From positions 1 through 60,403 of the forward strand of contig CAZFPO010000007.1 in the NCBI GenBank assembly GCA_964521105.1: a stretch of 60,403 nt of DNA, written 5' to 3'. This DNA is from JAQUGA01 sp964521105 (GTDB lineage Bacteria > Bacteroidota > Bacteroidia > Bacteroidales > WCHB1-69). The position numbers and the translations under genes were made by a program. Each line of letters begins with the position of its first letter. Within the stretch, counting starts at the first letter, position 1. Below are positions 51,937 to 60,403 of the stretch, piece after piece. The notes beneath the pieces were generated by a model. That model worked only from the letters and a program-made list of their open reading frames with translations. It was not told the DNA's origin and searched no databases.

Positions 51937-52941
51937 ATGGCAACATTTAATGAAATATTTAAACAGCTTCAAGCAAAAACTTACGCTCCAATTTATTTAC
52001 TCGAGGGTGAAGAGCCTTATTATGTTGACTTAATTTCGGACTATATTGAAGAAAATGTTTTAGATGAATCGGAACGTGATTTTAATTTAACCATTTTATA
52101 TGGTAAAGAAACTAACGTTGGCGAAGTTTTTTCGGCTGTTAAAAGATATCCAATGATGTCGAACTATAATGTTGTCATTTTAAAAGAAGCCCAATCGTTT
52201 GACAAATTAGATGAACTTGAAAAATATTTTCAAGCCCCCGACCCTACTTCTATCTTTGTAATTTGCTATAAATATAAAAAAGCAGACAAGCGAAAAAGCT
52301 TTGTTAAAGCAATTGCAAAAAATGGAATTGTTTTTACTTCTGATAAACTATATGACAATCAGGTTCAAAAATGGATTGATGAATATTGCATTAAAAATCA
52401 ATATAAAATTGAAAGTAAGTCGAATCAAATGCTTATTGAATTTTTGGGTAATGATTTATCGAAAATTGCAAACGAACTTACTAAACTATTTATTATTATA
52501 CCAAAAGGTACGGTAATTACTCCAGCAATTATTGAAAAAAACATCGGTATTAGTAAGGATTATAATGCTTTTGAATTAACCAAAGCGTTTGGAACTCGTG
52601 ATTACTTCCGAATTTATTCTGTTGTTCAGCATTTTGAAGCAAATTCGAAAGATAATCCACCGCAAAAAGTTATTCCAATGATGTTTCCATATTTTCAAAA
52701 GCTATTAAAATATCATTATACCGATGATAAATCAAGAACCAACTTGATTAAAGTGTTAGGTGTTGGACCTCAATATATTGATGAATACATAAATGCTTCT
52801 CGTTTTTTTAATCTCGAACGAACCTTAAAATCAATATCAATAATGCGTGAATATGATTTAAAATCGAAAGGATTAGAGGCATCTACTGGCGTTAAAGGAA
52901 GCGATTTAATTAAAGAGATGGTTATAAAAATTATTAGCTAA
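51937..52941 (+). CDS. holA: DNA polymerase III delta subunit
   Basis: Clamp-loader subunit of 334 residues. The N-terminal region has PIYLLEGEEPYYVDLISDYI, FNLTILYGKETNVGEVFSAV and RYPMMSNYNVVILKEAQ. Residues ~ 120-200 form the degenerate AAA+ region without Walker A, as expected for delta. The C-terminal helical domain includes ISKDYNAFELTKAFGTRD. Delta opens the beta sliding clamp for loading onto DNA. It lies downstream of amn and is probably cotranscribed. Confidence 0.9.
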   Translation: MATFNEIFKQLQAKTYAPIYLLEGEEPYYVDLISDYIEENVLDESERDFNLTILYGKETNVGEVFSAVKRYPMMSNYNVVILKEAQSFDKLDELEKYFQAPDPTSIFVICYKYKKADKRKSFVKAIAKNGIVFTSDKLYDNQVQKWIDEYCIKNQYKIESKSNQMLIEFLGNDLSKIANELTKLFIIIPKGTVITPAIIEKNIGISKDYNAFELTKAFGTRDYFRIYSVVQHFEANSKDNPPQKVIPMMFPYFQKLLKYHYTDDKSRTNLIKVLGVGPQYIDEYINASRFFNLERTLKSISIMREYDLKSKGLEASTGVKGSDLIKEMVIKIIS

Positions 52942-53038
52942 AAATTAAACTTCATTATTCAAATTATTTCCATACATCATTTGATTTTTTTTTACTTTTA
53001 CCAATTAATCGCAATTGGTTTTAAAACTTCATTCTATT

Positions 53039-55363
53039 ATGAAACGACTTACATTACTAATCATAGTTCTATTTACAATTTCGTCGAATTTATTTTCACA
53101 ATACGCTACTATAAAAGGATTTATATTTGAAAAAGAATCGGGCGAACCCGTTTTATTTACAAACGTTTATCTTAGAGGAACATCATACGGTGCAACCACT
53201 GATGGAAATGGATATTTTATAATAAATAGAATACCACCCGGACAATATACGCTAGTGGTTCGTGCTTTAGGTTTCGATTCATTAACCGAGCCTTTAAATT
53301 TGGCAAAAAACGATATTATTACCCGTAAATTACTAGTTACCAAAGCATCGTACACCCTCGAAACAGTAAACATTACTGCCGATAAAGAAATTGCTCGAAC
53401 CGAAACACGAACATCTGTTAATTACGTTACACCAAAGCAAATGAAACAAATGCCAACCGTTGGCGGAACAGCCGATTTAGCTCAATATTTACAAGTTTTA
53501 CCTGGTGTTATTTTTACAGGCGACCAAGGCGGACAGCTATATATTAGAGGCGGTTCACCAATACAAAATAAAGTGTTATTAGATGGAATGATAGTGTATA
53601 ATCCATTTCACTCGATTGGACTATTTTCGGTTTTTGATACCGATATTATGAAATCGGCAGACATTTACACAGGTGGTTATAACGCCGATTTTGGAGGAAG
53701 AATATCATCGATAATGGACATTAAAACGCGTGATGGCAACCGTAAAAAAACTTCGGGCAAAATTGAAGCAAATACGTTTGGAGCCAAAGTCCTAATTGAA
53801 GGACCAATTTCTAAATTTGACAAAGAAAAAGGAAATAGCATTTCTTATGTATTATCTGCTAAAAATTCATTTTTAAAGCAAAGTTCAAAAATACTTTATA
53901 GCTATATCGATACTGCAGGATTGCCTTTTAATTTTCAAGATATTTATGGAAAAATTACATTTAATTCAAAAAACGGAAGTAAATTAAACCTTTTCGGATT
54001 TAATTTTAACGACAATGTTAACTATAAAAACATTGCAAAATTCGATTGGGTATCGAGCGGTGGTGGTTTAAATTTTATGGTTATACCCGAACAATCGCCA
54101 ATGATTATGGACGGAATTTTTGCCTATTCAAAATATTTAATAACGATGGATGATGCTATTAATTTACCAAAATCAAGCGAAATTAATGGATTTAATATCG
54201 GATTAGGATTTAATTATATTTTAGGGAAAAACAGTTTTAAATATGGGCTCGAAATGCTAGGCTTTACTACAAATTTCAATTTCTTTAATCGTTCAGCATT
54301 ACAAATAAATCAACAAGAAAACACCACCGAATTAGCTACTTATGTAAAATACAAACGAAATATTAAAGAAAAACTTCTGCTTGAACCTGGTTTTAGAATA
54401 CATTATTACGCTTCGTTAAACAATATTTCGTATGAACCTCGATTAGCAATGAAGTATAATTTGACCGACAATATTCGTTTTAAGTTTGCAACTGGCTTAT
54501 ATTCTCAAAATTTAATTAGTGCCGTATCCGACCGTGATGTTGTAAATTTATTCTATGGTTTTCTTTCTGGTCCCGACAATCTTCCTGAAAAAACATTTGA
54601 CGGAAAAGATGTAACCCATAAACTTCAAAAAGCAATTCATTACATTTTAGGAGTTGAATACGATTTGAATAAGTATATCACCTTGAATCTCGAAGCTTAT
54701 TTAAAAGATTTCACTCAACTTACTAATTTAAATAAACGTAAAGTATTTGAAGACACAAGTCCATACAACGACCCTATAAGCACAGATTATAAACCCGACT
54801 ACCTACGAAAGGATTTTATTATTGAAACAGGAACAGCAAAAGGAATAGATATGACTGCAAAATTTCAAAAAAACAAATACTATATTTGGGCAGTTTATTC
54901 AATTGGTTGGGTAAATCGTGATGATGGTATTATTGAATATGTTACCCATTTCGACCGTCGACACAATGTTAATTTAGTTTTTTCGAAAAGTTGGGGCGAA
55001 TACGACCAATGGCAATTTGATATTAGATGGAATTTTGGTAGTGGCTTTGCCTTTGCAAAAAACTTAGGAGTTTATCCAAATTTGATATTTGACAACGGAT
55101 TAAACACTAATTACACTCAAACAAATGAACAACTTGGCTTTTTATACGATGAAACTAATAGCGGTCGTTTGCCCGATTATCATCGGTTAGATGCCAACTT
55201 AAAATATAAATGGTTATTCTCGGAAACTAATATTTTAGAAGTAAATTTTGGAATAACCAATATGTATAACCGAGCTAATATTTTTTATTACGACCGAAAT
55301 ACGAACGAGAGAGTTAACCAACTTCCTTTTATGCCAAGTTTAGGAGTTAGTTGGACTTTTTAA
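53039..55363 (+). CDS. TonB-dependent receptor
   Basis: Outer-membrane receptor of 774 residues: signal peptide (~1-21), carboxypeptidase-regulatory-like domain (~25-105, with KGFIFEKESGEPVLFTNVYL and GNGYFIINRIPPGQYTLVVR), plug domain (~115-225, with LAQYLQVLPGVIFTGDQGGQ, LYIRGGSPIQNKVLLDGM, IYTGGYNADFGGRISSIMDI) and a 22-strand-type barrel ending in the canonical aromatic SWTF. ATG 53039 (MKRLTLLI) is chosen over an upstream TTG. Ligand unknown; no SusD partner is present, so SusCD-type glycan import is unlikely. Confidence 0.9.
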   Translation: MKRLTLLIIVLFTISSNLFSQYATIKGFIFEKESGEPVLFTNVYLRGTSYGATTDGNGYFIINRIPPGQYTLVVRALGFDSLTEPLNLAKNDIITRKLLVTKASYTLETVNITADKEIARTETRTSVNYVTPKQMKQMPTVGGTADLAQYLQVLPGVIFTGDQGGQLYIRGGSPIQNKVLLDGMIVYNPFHSIGLFSVFDTDIMKSADIYTGGYNADFGGRISSIMDIKTRDGNRKKTSGKIEANTFGAKVLIEGPISKFDKEKGNSISYVLSAKNSFLKQSSKILYSYIDTAGLPFNFQDIYGKITFNSKNGSKLNLFGFNFNDNVNYKNIAKFDWVSSGGGLNFMVIPEQSPMIMDGIFAYSKYLITMDDAINLPKSSEINGFNIGLGFNYILGKNSFKYGLEMLGFTTNFNFFNRSALQINQQENTTELATYVKYKRNIKEKLLLEPGFRIHYYASLNNISYEPRLAMKYNLTDNIRFKFATGLYSQNLISAVSDRDVVNLFYGFLSGPDNLPEKTFDGKDVTHKLQKAIHYILGVEYDLNKYITLNLEAYLKDFTQLTNLNKRKVFEDTSPYNDPISTDYKPDYLRKDFIIETGTAKGIDMTAKFQKNKYYIWAVYSIGWVNRDDGIIEYVTHFDRRHNVNLVFSKSWGEYDQWQFDIRWNFGSGFAFAKNLGVYPNLIFDNGLNTNYTQTNEQLGFLYDETNSGRLPDYHRLDANLKYKWLFSETNILEVNFGITNMYNRANIFYYDRNTNERVNQLPFMPSLGVSWTF

Positions 55364-55370
55364 TAAAAAA

Positions 55371-55403
55371 TTGACTTTTACTATACAAAAAATTGTATCT
55401 TTG
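55371..55403 (+). promoter_or_regulatory. Promoter of the comB-like gene
   Basis: TTG at 55371-55373 (TTGAC) and TATCTTTG at 55396-55403 with a 22-base spacer. The leader to the ATG at 55436 would be about 26 bases. Confidence 0.65.
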
Positions 55404-55435
55404 TAGTTACTATAATAAACGCATTAACTACATCT

Positions 55436-56152
55436 ATGAAAACTATTGAAGTCTGCTTTACTCCCGATTTATACGACCAACGTCATACCGAAGGACAACA
55501 TGTTACTATTGTAATTGATGTTTTACGGGCTACAACTGCTATGTGTACTGCTATTCAATACGGTGTTAAAGGGATTATACCCGTTGCAGATATTCAAGAT
55601 TTAAAAAGAATGAAAGAAAATGGGTACATTATAGCTTCTGAACGTGAAGGTATAAAAGTCGATTTTGCCGACTTTGGCAACTCCCCTTTTACATTTATTG
55701 AAAATGATTTAAAAGGAAAAATTATAGCTTACTCAACAACAAACGGAACCGTTGCCATTGAAAAAATTGCGGAACATGATGCCCCTATTTATATCGGTGC
55801 TTATACAAATATCAGCAAATTATGTGAAACAATTATAAATTTAAATAAATCAGTTGTAATTGTTTGCTCGGGATGGAAAGGCAAATTTAGTTTAGAAGAT
55901 GCTGTGGTTGCTGGTGCTTACTGCGAACGATTTATTGAGAGTGGAAACTATACTCAAATTTGTGATTCATCAACAGCTACTTTAGATATTTGGAGTTTGG
56001 CAAAAGTAAACTTAATAGGATATATTGACAAATGTATTCATCGTCATCGACTACGCAAACTAGGACTTGATGATGTTATTGAGTATTGTTTTACTGCCGA
56101 TAAAAGTCCCGTTGCACCAATTTATTTAGATGGAATAATACAAACCAAGTAA
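55436..56152 (+). CDS. comB: 2-phosphosulfolactate phosphatase family protein (ComB-like)
   Basis: Protein of 238 residues matching the ComB family: VTIVIDVLRATTAMCTAIQY (with the metal-site Asp), GVKGIIPVADI, ASEREGIKVDFADFGNSP and AYSTTNGTVAIEK. In methanogens ComB makes sulfolactate for coenzyme M. In bacteria such as this one, without the rest of that pathway in view, the role is uncertain: sulfolactate formation or an unrelated phosphatase. It lies 6 bases upstream of the barrel-protein gene. Confidence 0.85.
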   Translation: MKTIEVCFTPDLYDQRHTEGQHVTIVIDVLRATTAMCTAIQYGVKGIIPVADIQDLKRMKENGYIIASEREGIKVDFADFGNSPFTFIENDLKGKIIAYSTTNGTVAIEKIAEHDAPIYIGAYTNISKLCETIINLNKSVVIVCSGWKGKFSLEDAVVAGAYCERFIESGNYTQICDSSTATLDIWSLAKVNLIGYIDKCIHRHRLRKLGLDDVIEYCFTADKSPVAPIYLDGIIQTK

Positions 56153-56158
56153 ACCCAA

Positions 56159-57058
56159 ATGAAAGCTATTAAACATATCCTTTTTTTTGCGTTGATTTTT
56201 GCATCTTGCATTAGTCTACCTGCACAAAAATATCGAGGATATCAACAATGGTTTGTGGGTGCTCACATTGGCTATAATGCCTTTTGGGGCGACGTTACCG
56301 ATAATGGAAATCACATCATACCGGGTGGTCCATTTCAACAGTCGTTTTATCAAGATAGAAATATGATGTATGGATTGTGGTTTGGAAAAGAATTTAGTAA
56401 AAAAATGTTTTTCCGAACTCAATTTATTAATGGTTATTTGGTTGGCACTTCAAATTTCGACAAAAAAAGATTTGTTTCAACAAATCGTGAGTTTAATATT
56501 ATTTTAGGTTTCGACCTTGTTGATTTTATGGAATGGGACAATAAGTCGCCTTGGGATTTATACCTATTTGGTGGTGTTGGTGTTTTAAGTTTTCAATCGA
56601 AACTTAACTCAACGACAAGTGGTGAAGTGTTGCGTTATGCTCCTTTCGATTCAGCAAAATATGCAGCTAATCAACGAATTCTAACTCCCGCTTTTCCGTT
56701 TGGAATAGGAATAAATTATACCATCGAAAATAGATTAAGGTTAACTGTCGAAACTACAATTCGCACGATAAGCTCTGATTGGCTCGATTCTGAAGTTTCT
56801 AAAAAAAGAGCTTTAGAAGGTTATACATATACTTCGTTCGGAATTACCTACATTTTTAATATGCCTAAAAAGGGCAGTATGGGTGGAGGTGGAAATGGAA
56901 ATTTTGAAGCTATGAGCGATAATTCGGGCAAGCAATATCGCAAAAAAAGAAATAACGGAAGCATTTCTTCAAATCCTTTCAGGAATCAAGCTCCTCGAAG
57001 AAATTCGGTAAAAATTAAAGGTAATTCGAGAAGTAGAACGTTTAAAACTCCGAAGTAA
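56159..57058 (+). CDS. Outer-membrane beta-barrel protein with basic low-complexity tail
   Basis: Secreted protein of 299 residues with a signal peptide (~1-22, ending SLPAQ). A beta-barrel region follows (~25-235, with QQWFVGAHIGYNAFWGDVTD, WFGKEFSKKMFFRTQFINGY and ISSDWLDSEVSKK) ending in TSFGITYIFNM. After it comes a tail of about 60 residues rich in Gly, Asn, Ser, Arg and Lys (residues ~238-299: GGGGNGNFE, KKRNNGSISSNPF, RRNSVKIKG). The tail is unusual after a barrel's last strand and may face the periplasm. The last 17 bases overlap the 3' end of yaaA on the other strand. Confidence 0.75.
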   Translation: MKAIKHILFFALIFASCISLPAQKYRGYQQWFVGAHIGYNAFWGDVTDNGNHIIPGGPFQQSFYQDRNMMYGLWFGKEFSKKMFFRTQFINGYLVGTSNFDKKRFVSTNREFNIILGFDLVDFMEWDNKSPWDLYLFGGVGVLSFQSKLNSTTSGEVLRYAPFDSAKYAANQRILTPAFPFGIGINYTIENRLRLTVETTIRTISSDWLDSEVSKKRALEGYTYTSFGITYIFNMPKKGSMGGGGNGNFEAMSDNSGKQYRKKRNNGSISSNPFRNQAPRRNSVKIKGNSRSRTFKTPK

Positions 57059-57812
57059 AAACGGGTACTGATTCACTAGATAATTCAGGATTAAAATAAT
57101 ATCCGCCTAAATCAAACCCAACAATTTCATTTACATTAGAAATACTGTTCTTTATCACAAATGAAGCCATCATGCCTCGTGCTTTTTTAGCAAAAACACT
57201 AAGTATTTTATATTCATTTGTGCGATAATTTTTAAATGCTGGAGAAACAACCTTCGCTCCTATCTTTTTAAAATCAATCATGTTTGAATATTCTACTGAA
57301 GCAAGATTCAAAATAACATTAGTTTTCTGTTGATTAAGAGCCGAAACAATAGACTGATTTATTTTATCGGACCAAAACTGATATAAGTCATTAAAACCAT
57401 TTACCGAAAACTTAAAACTAACTTCTAACCGATGAGCTTGAATTAAATCTAACGGACGTAAAATACCATAGAATCCTGACAATATTCGCAATCTTGCTTG
57501 TGCTTCTTTCATTTCGTTTTTATTAAAACTCCATGCTTGCAAGCCTTCATAAACAGCACCCATGTATGCCAATATAGCAGGCTTTGAATTTTCGGGAGTA
57601 GTAAAATTCTGAAATTTCAAAATTCGATGTAAGGTTAACTCAGTTAAAGAATCGCTTGTTTTCATCAGCAATTTTAGTTCTGCGAAACTCAACTTCTTTA
57701 ACTCTTTATTTAAATAATTTGCTTCGTTTTCAAATTCAGGACTAGAAGGATGTAAACTAGTTTGATGTTGTTCAAATTGAATTGTTTTGGCTGGGGACAA
57801 TAAAATAATCAT
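57042..57812 (-). CDS. yaaA: Peroxide stress protein YaaA (DUF328 family)
   Basis: Protein of 256 residues beginning MIILLSPAKTIQFEQ, the family signature. Also present are KPAILAYMGAVYEGLQAWSF, LRILSGFYGILRPLDLIQAHRLEV and the segment VVSPAFKNYRTNEYKILSVFAKKARGMMA in pieces. YaaA lowers free iron and so limits DNA and protein damage during hydrogen peroxide stress in E. coli, and has a DNA-binding fold. It lies downstream of pyrBI but behind a terminator (57828-57861), so it is probably expressed separately. Confidence 0.92.
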   Translation of the reverse strand: MIILLSPAKTIQFEQHQTSLHPSSPEFENEANYLNKELKKLSFAELKLLMKTSDSLTELTLHRILKFQNFTTPENSKPAILAYMGAVYEGLQAWSFNKNEMKEAQARLRILSGFYGILRPLDLIQAHRLEVSFKFSVNGFNDLYQFWSDKINQSIVSALNQQKTNVILNLASVEYSNMIDFKKIGAKVVSPAFKNYRTNEYKILSVFAKKARGMMASFVIKNSISNVNEIVGFDLGGYYFNPELSSESVPVFTSEF

Positions 57813-57827
57813 TTCAAATATGAATAA

Positions 57828-57861
57828 AACAGGAGTTGAAAAACAATTTCCAACTCCTGTT
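57828..57861 (-). terminator. Terminator downstream of pyrI
   Basis: AACAGGAGTTG (57828-57838) and CAACTCCTGTT (57851-57861) form an 11-base stem. In the leftward pyrI direction the stem is followed by TTTATTC. It begins 14 bases after the pyrI stop and separates pyrBI from yaaA. Confidence 0.78.
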
Positions 57862-57875
57862 AAAATTACTAAGAC

Positions 57876-58163
57876 TTATAAAAATTCGGCGTTCTCTTTT
57901 TTTGTAATTTTTTCGCAATAATGGCAAAGAAGTTTTAAATTTTCTTTATCAATCACATCGAATTTAGTTTTTGCTTTTTCGATGTTAGTAACACATTTTG
58001 GATTAAAACACTTCACAATTCCTTGAATTTTATCAGGAACATTTACTTTAAATTTTCGAGCAACTTCAAAGTTTTCGATTTCAATAATTGTAGCCGATGG
58101 TGCAACTAGGGCAATTTTACTTATTTCAGATGTTTCAAACGTTTTATTTTTAATTTTAATAAT
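57876..58163 (-). CDS. pyrI: Aspartate carbamoyltransferase regulatory subunit, 3' part (5' end in assembly gap)
   Basis: The last 95 codons of PyrI. The zinc-binding domain is complete: CFNPKC and CHYC give C-x4-C...C-x2-C, which contact the catalytic chain. The part before it includes IALVAPSATIIEIENFEVARKFKVNVPD. By comparison with E. coli PyrI (153 residues, first zinc Cys at 109) about 57 N-terminal residues, the nucleotide-binding allosteric part, are lost in the gap at 58164-58263. The apparent fusion with pyrB across the N run is an artefact. Confidence 0.9.
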   Translation of the reverse strand: MIKIKNKTFETSEISKIALVAPSATIIEIENFEVARKFKVNVPDKIQGIVKCFNPKCVTNIEKAKTKFDVIDKENLKLLCHYCEKITKKENAEFL

Positions 58164-58263
58164 NNNNNNNNNNNNNNNNNNNNNNNNNNNNNNNNNNNNN
58201 NNNNNNNNNNNNNNNNNNNNNNNNNNNNNNNNNNNNNNNNNNNNNNNNNNNNNNNNNNNNNNN
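58164..58263. other. Assembly gap of exactly 100 N at the pyrB-pyrI junction
   Basis: One hundred ambiguous bases. Missing coding sequence for the end of PyrB and start of PyrI is estimated at more than 200 bases, so the true gap is longer than the placeholder. Confidence 0.97.
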
Positions 58264-59114
58264 GCTTGTTCAAAATAATAAGATTGCGGAGTATCATCAA
58301 CATCAGTACTAATTTCGTTTACACGAGGAAGTGGGTGCAAAATTCTCATATTTGGTTTTACATTTTCCAGCATCTCTTTATTAAGTATAAACGAGTTTTT
58401 CACCCTTTCATATTCTAACTGATCTTGAAAACGTTCTCGTTGAATTCGTGTCATGTAAACGATATCCGCTTTATTAATGGCTTCGGACATTTCGGTGTAT
58501 TGAAAATAATTTAATTTTTTATCCTTAATGTGCATTTTAACAGCACTTGGAAGTTTTAACTCTTCGGGCGAAACCAAATGAAAAGTGGTATTAAAATTAC
58601 ACATTGCTTGAACAAGAGAGTGAACCGTACGTCCAAACTTCAAATCACCGACCAAGGTAATGTTTAAATTTTCGAGGGTTCCTTGTGTTTGCATAATGGT
58701 AAACAAATCGAGTAAACACTGAGTTGGATGTTGGTTAGCTCCGTCTCCCGCATTAATAACAGGTACATGCGACACTTCACTAGCATAACGTGCCGAACCC
58801 TCCACAGGATGACGCATTACAATTAAATCGCTGTAATTTGCAACCGTTTTAATTGTGTCTGCTAGCGACTCGCCTTTAGAAACGGAAGTATTACTAGCTT
58901 CACTAAAACCAATTACGCGGGCTCCAAGTTTGTTAGCAGCACTTTCAAAACTCAATCTAGTTCGGGTGGATGCTTCGAAAAAGATGGTCGCAATGACTTT
59001 TCCCTCGGCTATTTTTTGAACCGGATTTAATTCAAATTCTTTTGCAAGTTTTAGTACTTGCAAGTATTCTTCTTTTGAATAATCTGTAATGGATATTAAA
59101 CTTCTATTTTTCAT
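58264..59114 (-). CDS. pyrB: Aspartate carbamoyltransferase catalytic subunit, 3' end in assembly gap
   Basis: The first ~284 codons of PyrB, which joins carbamoyl phosphate and aspartate in pyrimidine synthesis. Visible motifs are IFFEASTRTRLSFESAANKL (carbamoyl-phosphate site S-T-R-T-R), MRHPVEGSARYA, INAGDGANQHPTQCLLDL (with H-P-T-Q), LVGDLKFGRTVHSLVQAM and ILHPLPRVNEI. About 20-25 residues are missing at the C-terminus. Together with PyrI it would form the CTP-inhibited, ATP-activated class B holoenzyme. Confidence 0.94.
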
Positions 59115-59140
59115 ATTAAGGATTTAATTCTAAATAAAAC

Positions 59141-59170
59141 AAAAAAAAAGCGACTAAGAAAGTCGCTTTT
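59141..59170 (-). terminator. Terminator of the 59177 GTPase gene
   Basis: AAAAGCGACT (59146-59155) pairs with AGTCGCTTTT (59161-59170) around AAGAA. In the leftward direction the stem is followed by a run of nine T in total. It lies 7 bases after the stop at 59177 and before pyrB. Confidence 0.88.
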
Positions 59171-59176
59171 AAGTAA

Positions 59177-60403
59177 TTAACAGCCACAACTGCAACCTTT
59201 TTTAAGATTGTATCTCTCTATAAATTCACACAATACATCTCTCATATCGGGTTTGCCAAAATCTTGCAATTCATACCCAATTTTTACACAGGGTTTGTTT
59301 ATTTTAATAATTCTGTTCAAATCAATGGGAGTCGCAATTAAAACCAAATCGCAGGGAGTGTTTTCAATGGTTGCTTCCAAATCTTTGATTTGTTGTTCGC
59401 TATACCCCATGGATGGTAAAATAGGTCCAAGATTAGGATATATTTCAAATGTCTTTTTTATTTTTCCAACCGCATAAGGACGAGGATCCACCAATTCGGC
59501 AGCACCGTATTTCATCGCCGTCACACTGCCGTAGTTGTATTTAATTTCGCCGTGGGTAACAGTAGGACCTTCTTCCACAACCAAAACACGTTTGCCTCTG
59601 ATAAGTTCTGGATTGTCGACAAATGTTGGCGAAACAGCATCTATTACAACAGCTTTTGGATTTAATTTTGCAATATTGGCACGAATTAATTGCAAATCGT
59701 CCAAATCGCAACTTTCAATTTTATTTATAACGACTGCATCAGCTATGCGAAGCGTAGTTTCTCCAGGATAATAAGACATTTCATGCCCCACTCTTTGTGG
59801 ATCAACAATGGTAAACATCAAATCGGGTTTAATAAAAGGGAAATCATTGTTTCCACCATCCCATAAAATAATATCTACATCTTCTTTTTCAGCTTGACGT
59901 AGAATGGCTTCGTAATCGATCCCAGAATAGATGATGTTTCCACGAACTACGTGAGGTTCATACTCTTCCATCTCTTCAATGGTGCATTCATGAAGTTTTA
60001 AATCCTCTATTGTTTCAAAACGTTGTACCGCTTGTTTTACTAAATCACCATAGGGCATAGGATGACGAATGGCACATACTTTTAAACCTTCTTCTTCCAA
60101 AATATCGATAATTCTTCTGGACGCCTCGCTTTTTCCACCGCCAGTTCGTACTGCGCCGGTTGCAATTACGGGTTTGGTAGACTTCAACATCGTAGCATCC
60201 AAGCCGATTAATTTAAAATCAGCTCCGGCAGCATTCACGATGGCACAAATATTCATCACTTTTGTATAATGCATATCGCTGTATGCAAAAACGCATTCAT
60301 GAACTTTAAATTCTTTGATTAATTTGGGCAATTCCGATTCATTATAAATTGGAATACCTTGTGGATACAAGTTACCAGCTAATTCTTTTGGATATTTTTT
60401 ACC
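59177..60403 (-). CDS. Cyclic 2,3-diphosphoglycerate synthetase-like GTPase (5' end beyond the window)
   Basis: The frame is open to the right edge (409 codons visible, first residues GKKYPKELAGNLYPQG), so the gene is cut by the window; the TTG at 60370 is internal. Visible motifs are the P-loop ATGAVRTGGGKSEASRR, SGIDYEAILRQAEKEDVDII, LWDGGNNDFPFIKPDLMFTI, and DAVVINKIESCDLDDLQLIR (NKxE, a GTP-specificity-like motif). I recognise the family annotated as cyclic 2,3-diphosphoglycerate synthetase in methanogens and as an uncharacterised GTPase in bacteria. The C-terminus ends in KKGCSCGC, possibly metal-binding. Confidence 0.82.
   Translation of the reverse strand, partial: GKKYPKELAGNLYPQGIPIYNESELPKLIKEFKVHECVFAYSDMHYTKVMNICAIVNAAGADFKLIGLDATMLKSTKPVIATGAVRTGGGKSEASRRIIDILEEEGLKVCAIRHPMPYGDLVKQAVQRFETIEDLKLHECTIEEMEEYEPHVVRGNIIYSGIDYEAILRQAEKEDVDIILWDGGNNDFPFIKPDLMFTIVDPQRVGHEMSYYPGETTLRIADAVVINKIESCDLDDLQLIRANIAKLNPKAVVIDAVSPTFVDNPELIRGKRVLVVEEGPTVTHGEIKYNYGSVTAMKYGAAELVDPRPYAVGKIKKTFEIYPNLGPILPSMGYSEQQIKDLEATIENTPCDLVLIATPIDLNRIIKINKPCVKIGYELQDFGKPDMRDVLCEFIERYNLKKGCSCGC

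Noticed and set aside
57876..59114. A single fused PyrB-PyrI polypeptide
   Set aside because: The join runs through 100 N, and essential parts of both proteins are missing; two genes are the sound reading.
1..60403. CRISPR arrays, tRNA genes, insertion sequences, prophage genes
   Set aside because: I looked for regularly spaced repeats, cloverleaf-like sequences with CCA or T-loop motifs, transposases, integrases and phage structural genes and found none.

Overview
The window comes from an AT-rich member of the Bacteroidota, probably a Bacteroidales/Marinilabiliales-like anaerobe or microaerophile. The evidence is promoters of the TAnnTTTG type ahead of many genes, TonB-dependent receptors and beta-barrel lipoprotein loci, two secreted proteins with type IX secretion (T9SS) C-terminal sorting domains, Bacteroidota-type AMP nucleosidase, DUF4294, DUF5063 and SWIM proteins, an oxygen-sensitive-type hybrid cluster protein (Hcp), and a PyrB/PyrI aspartate carbamoyltransferase. 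The two runs of exactly 100 N (8597-8696 and 58164-58263) mark a scaffold, most likely metagenome-assembled, with gaps of placeholder length. No insertion sequence, prophage, CRISPR array or tRNA is visible. Most of the window is core chromosome.

Layout. 1-3.7 kb: a dispersed-repeat fragment, a polysaccharide NDP-sugar dehydratase and a SWIM zinc-finger protein. 3.7-10.7 kb: a three-gene operon of LVIVD-type lipoproteins plus a beta-barrel protein, a second barrel protein, a TonB-type receptor interrupted by a gap, a repeat-type lipoprotein and a PAP2 phosphatase. 10.7-14.7 kb: a nitrosative-stress locus transcribed leftward (ferredoxin, Hcp, cupin, BFD-like [2Fe-2S] protein, two more cupins), with a near-perfect palindrome at about -41 from its predicted start. 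14.9-19.3 kb: the SRP RNA, then a YciO/Sua5-family protein, a cupin, a class III aminotransferase, DUF5063 and a membrane glycosyltransferase. 19.3-32.4 kb: a PAS histidine kinase, cold-shock protein, ABC-F ATPase, a transglycosylase-like/phosphodiester-glycosidase pair, CCA-type nucleotidyltransferase, lipase, nitroreductase, K+/H+-type antiporter and Pcm. 32.5-35.9 kb: an oxidoreductase, a lipoprotein and an undecaprenyl-phosphate sugar transferase. 36-44.8 kb: two closely related PiT phosphate transporters enclosing two T9SS cargo genes. 45-60.4 kb: trigger factor, ClpP, ClpX, DUF4294, a lipoprotein, a 2-hydroxyacid dehydrogenase, AMP nucleosidase, HolA, a TonB receptor, ComB, a barrel protein, YaaA, PyrBI and a cyclic-2,3-diphosphoglycerate-synthetase-like GTPase cut by the right edge.

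The most interesting site is a tract of 15 consecutive C at 37666-37680. It follows a complete promoter and an ATG at 37654. With 15 C the frame stops at 37734. With 14 (or 11, or 17) C the same ATG reads without a stop into the 1226-codon PKD/beta-helix/T9SS protein, and supplies the signal peptide that the downstream ATG lacks. This is the signature of a phase-variable surface protein, here captured in the OFF register. It sits between duplicated PiT genes. A second notable system is the Hcp locus with three paralogous cupins and a candidate CRP/FNR-type operator. All functional calls rest on motif reading by eye; no database search was run.
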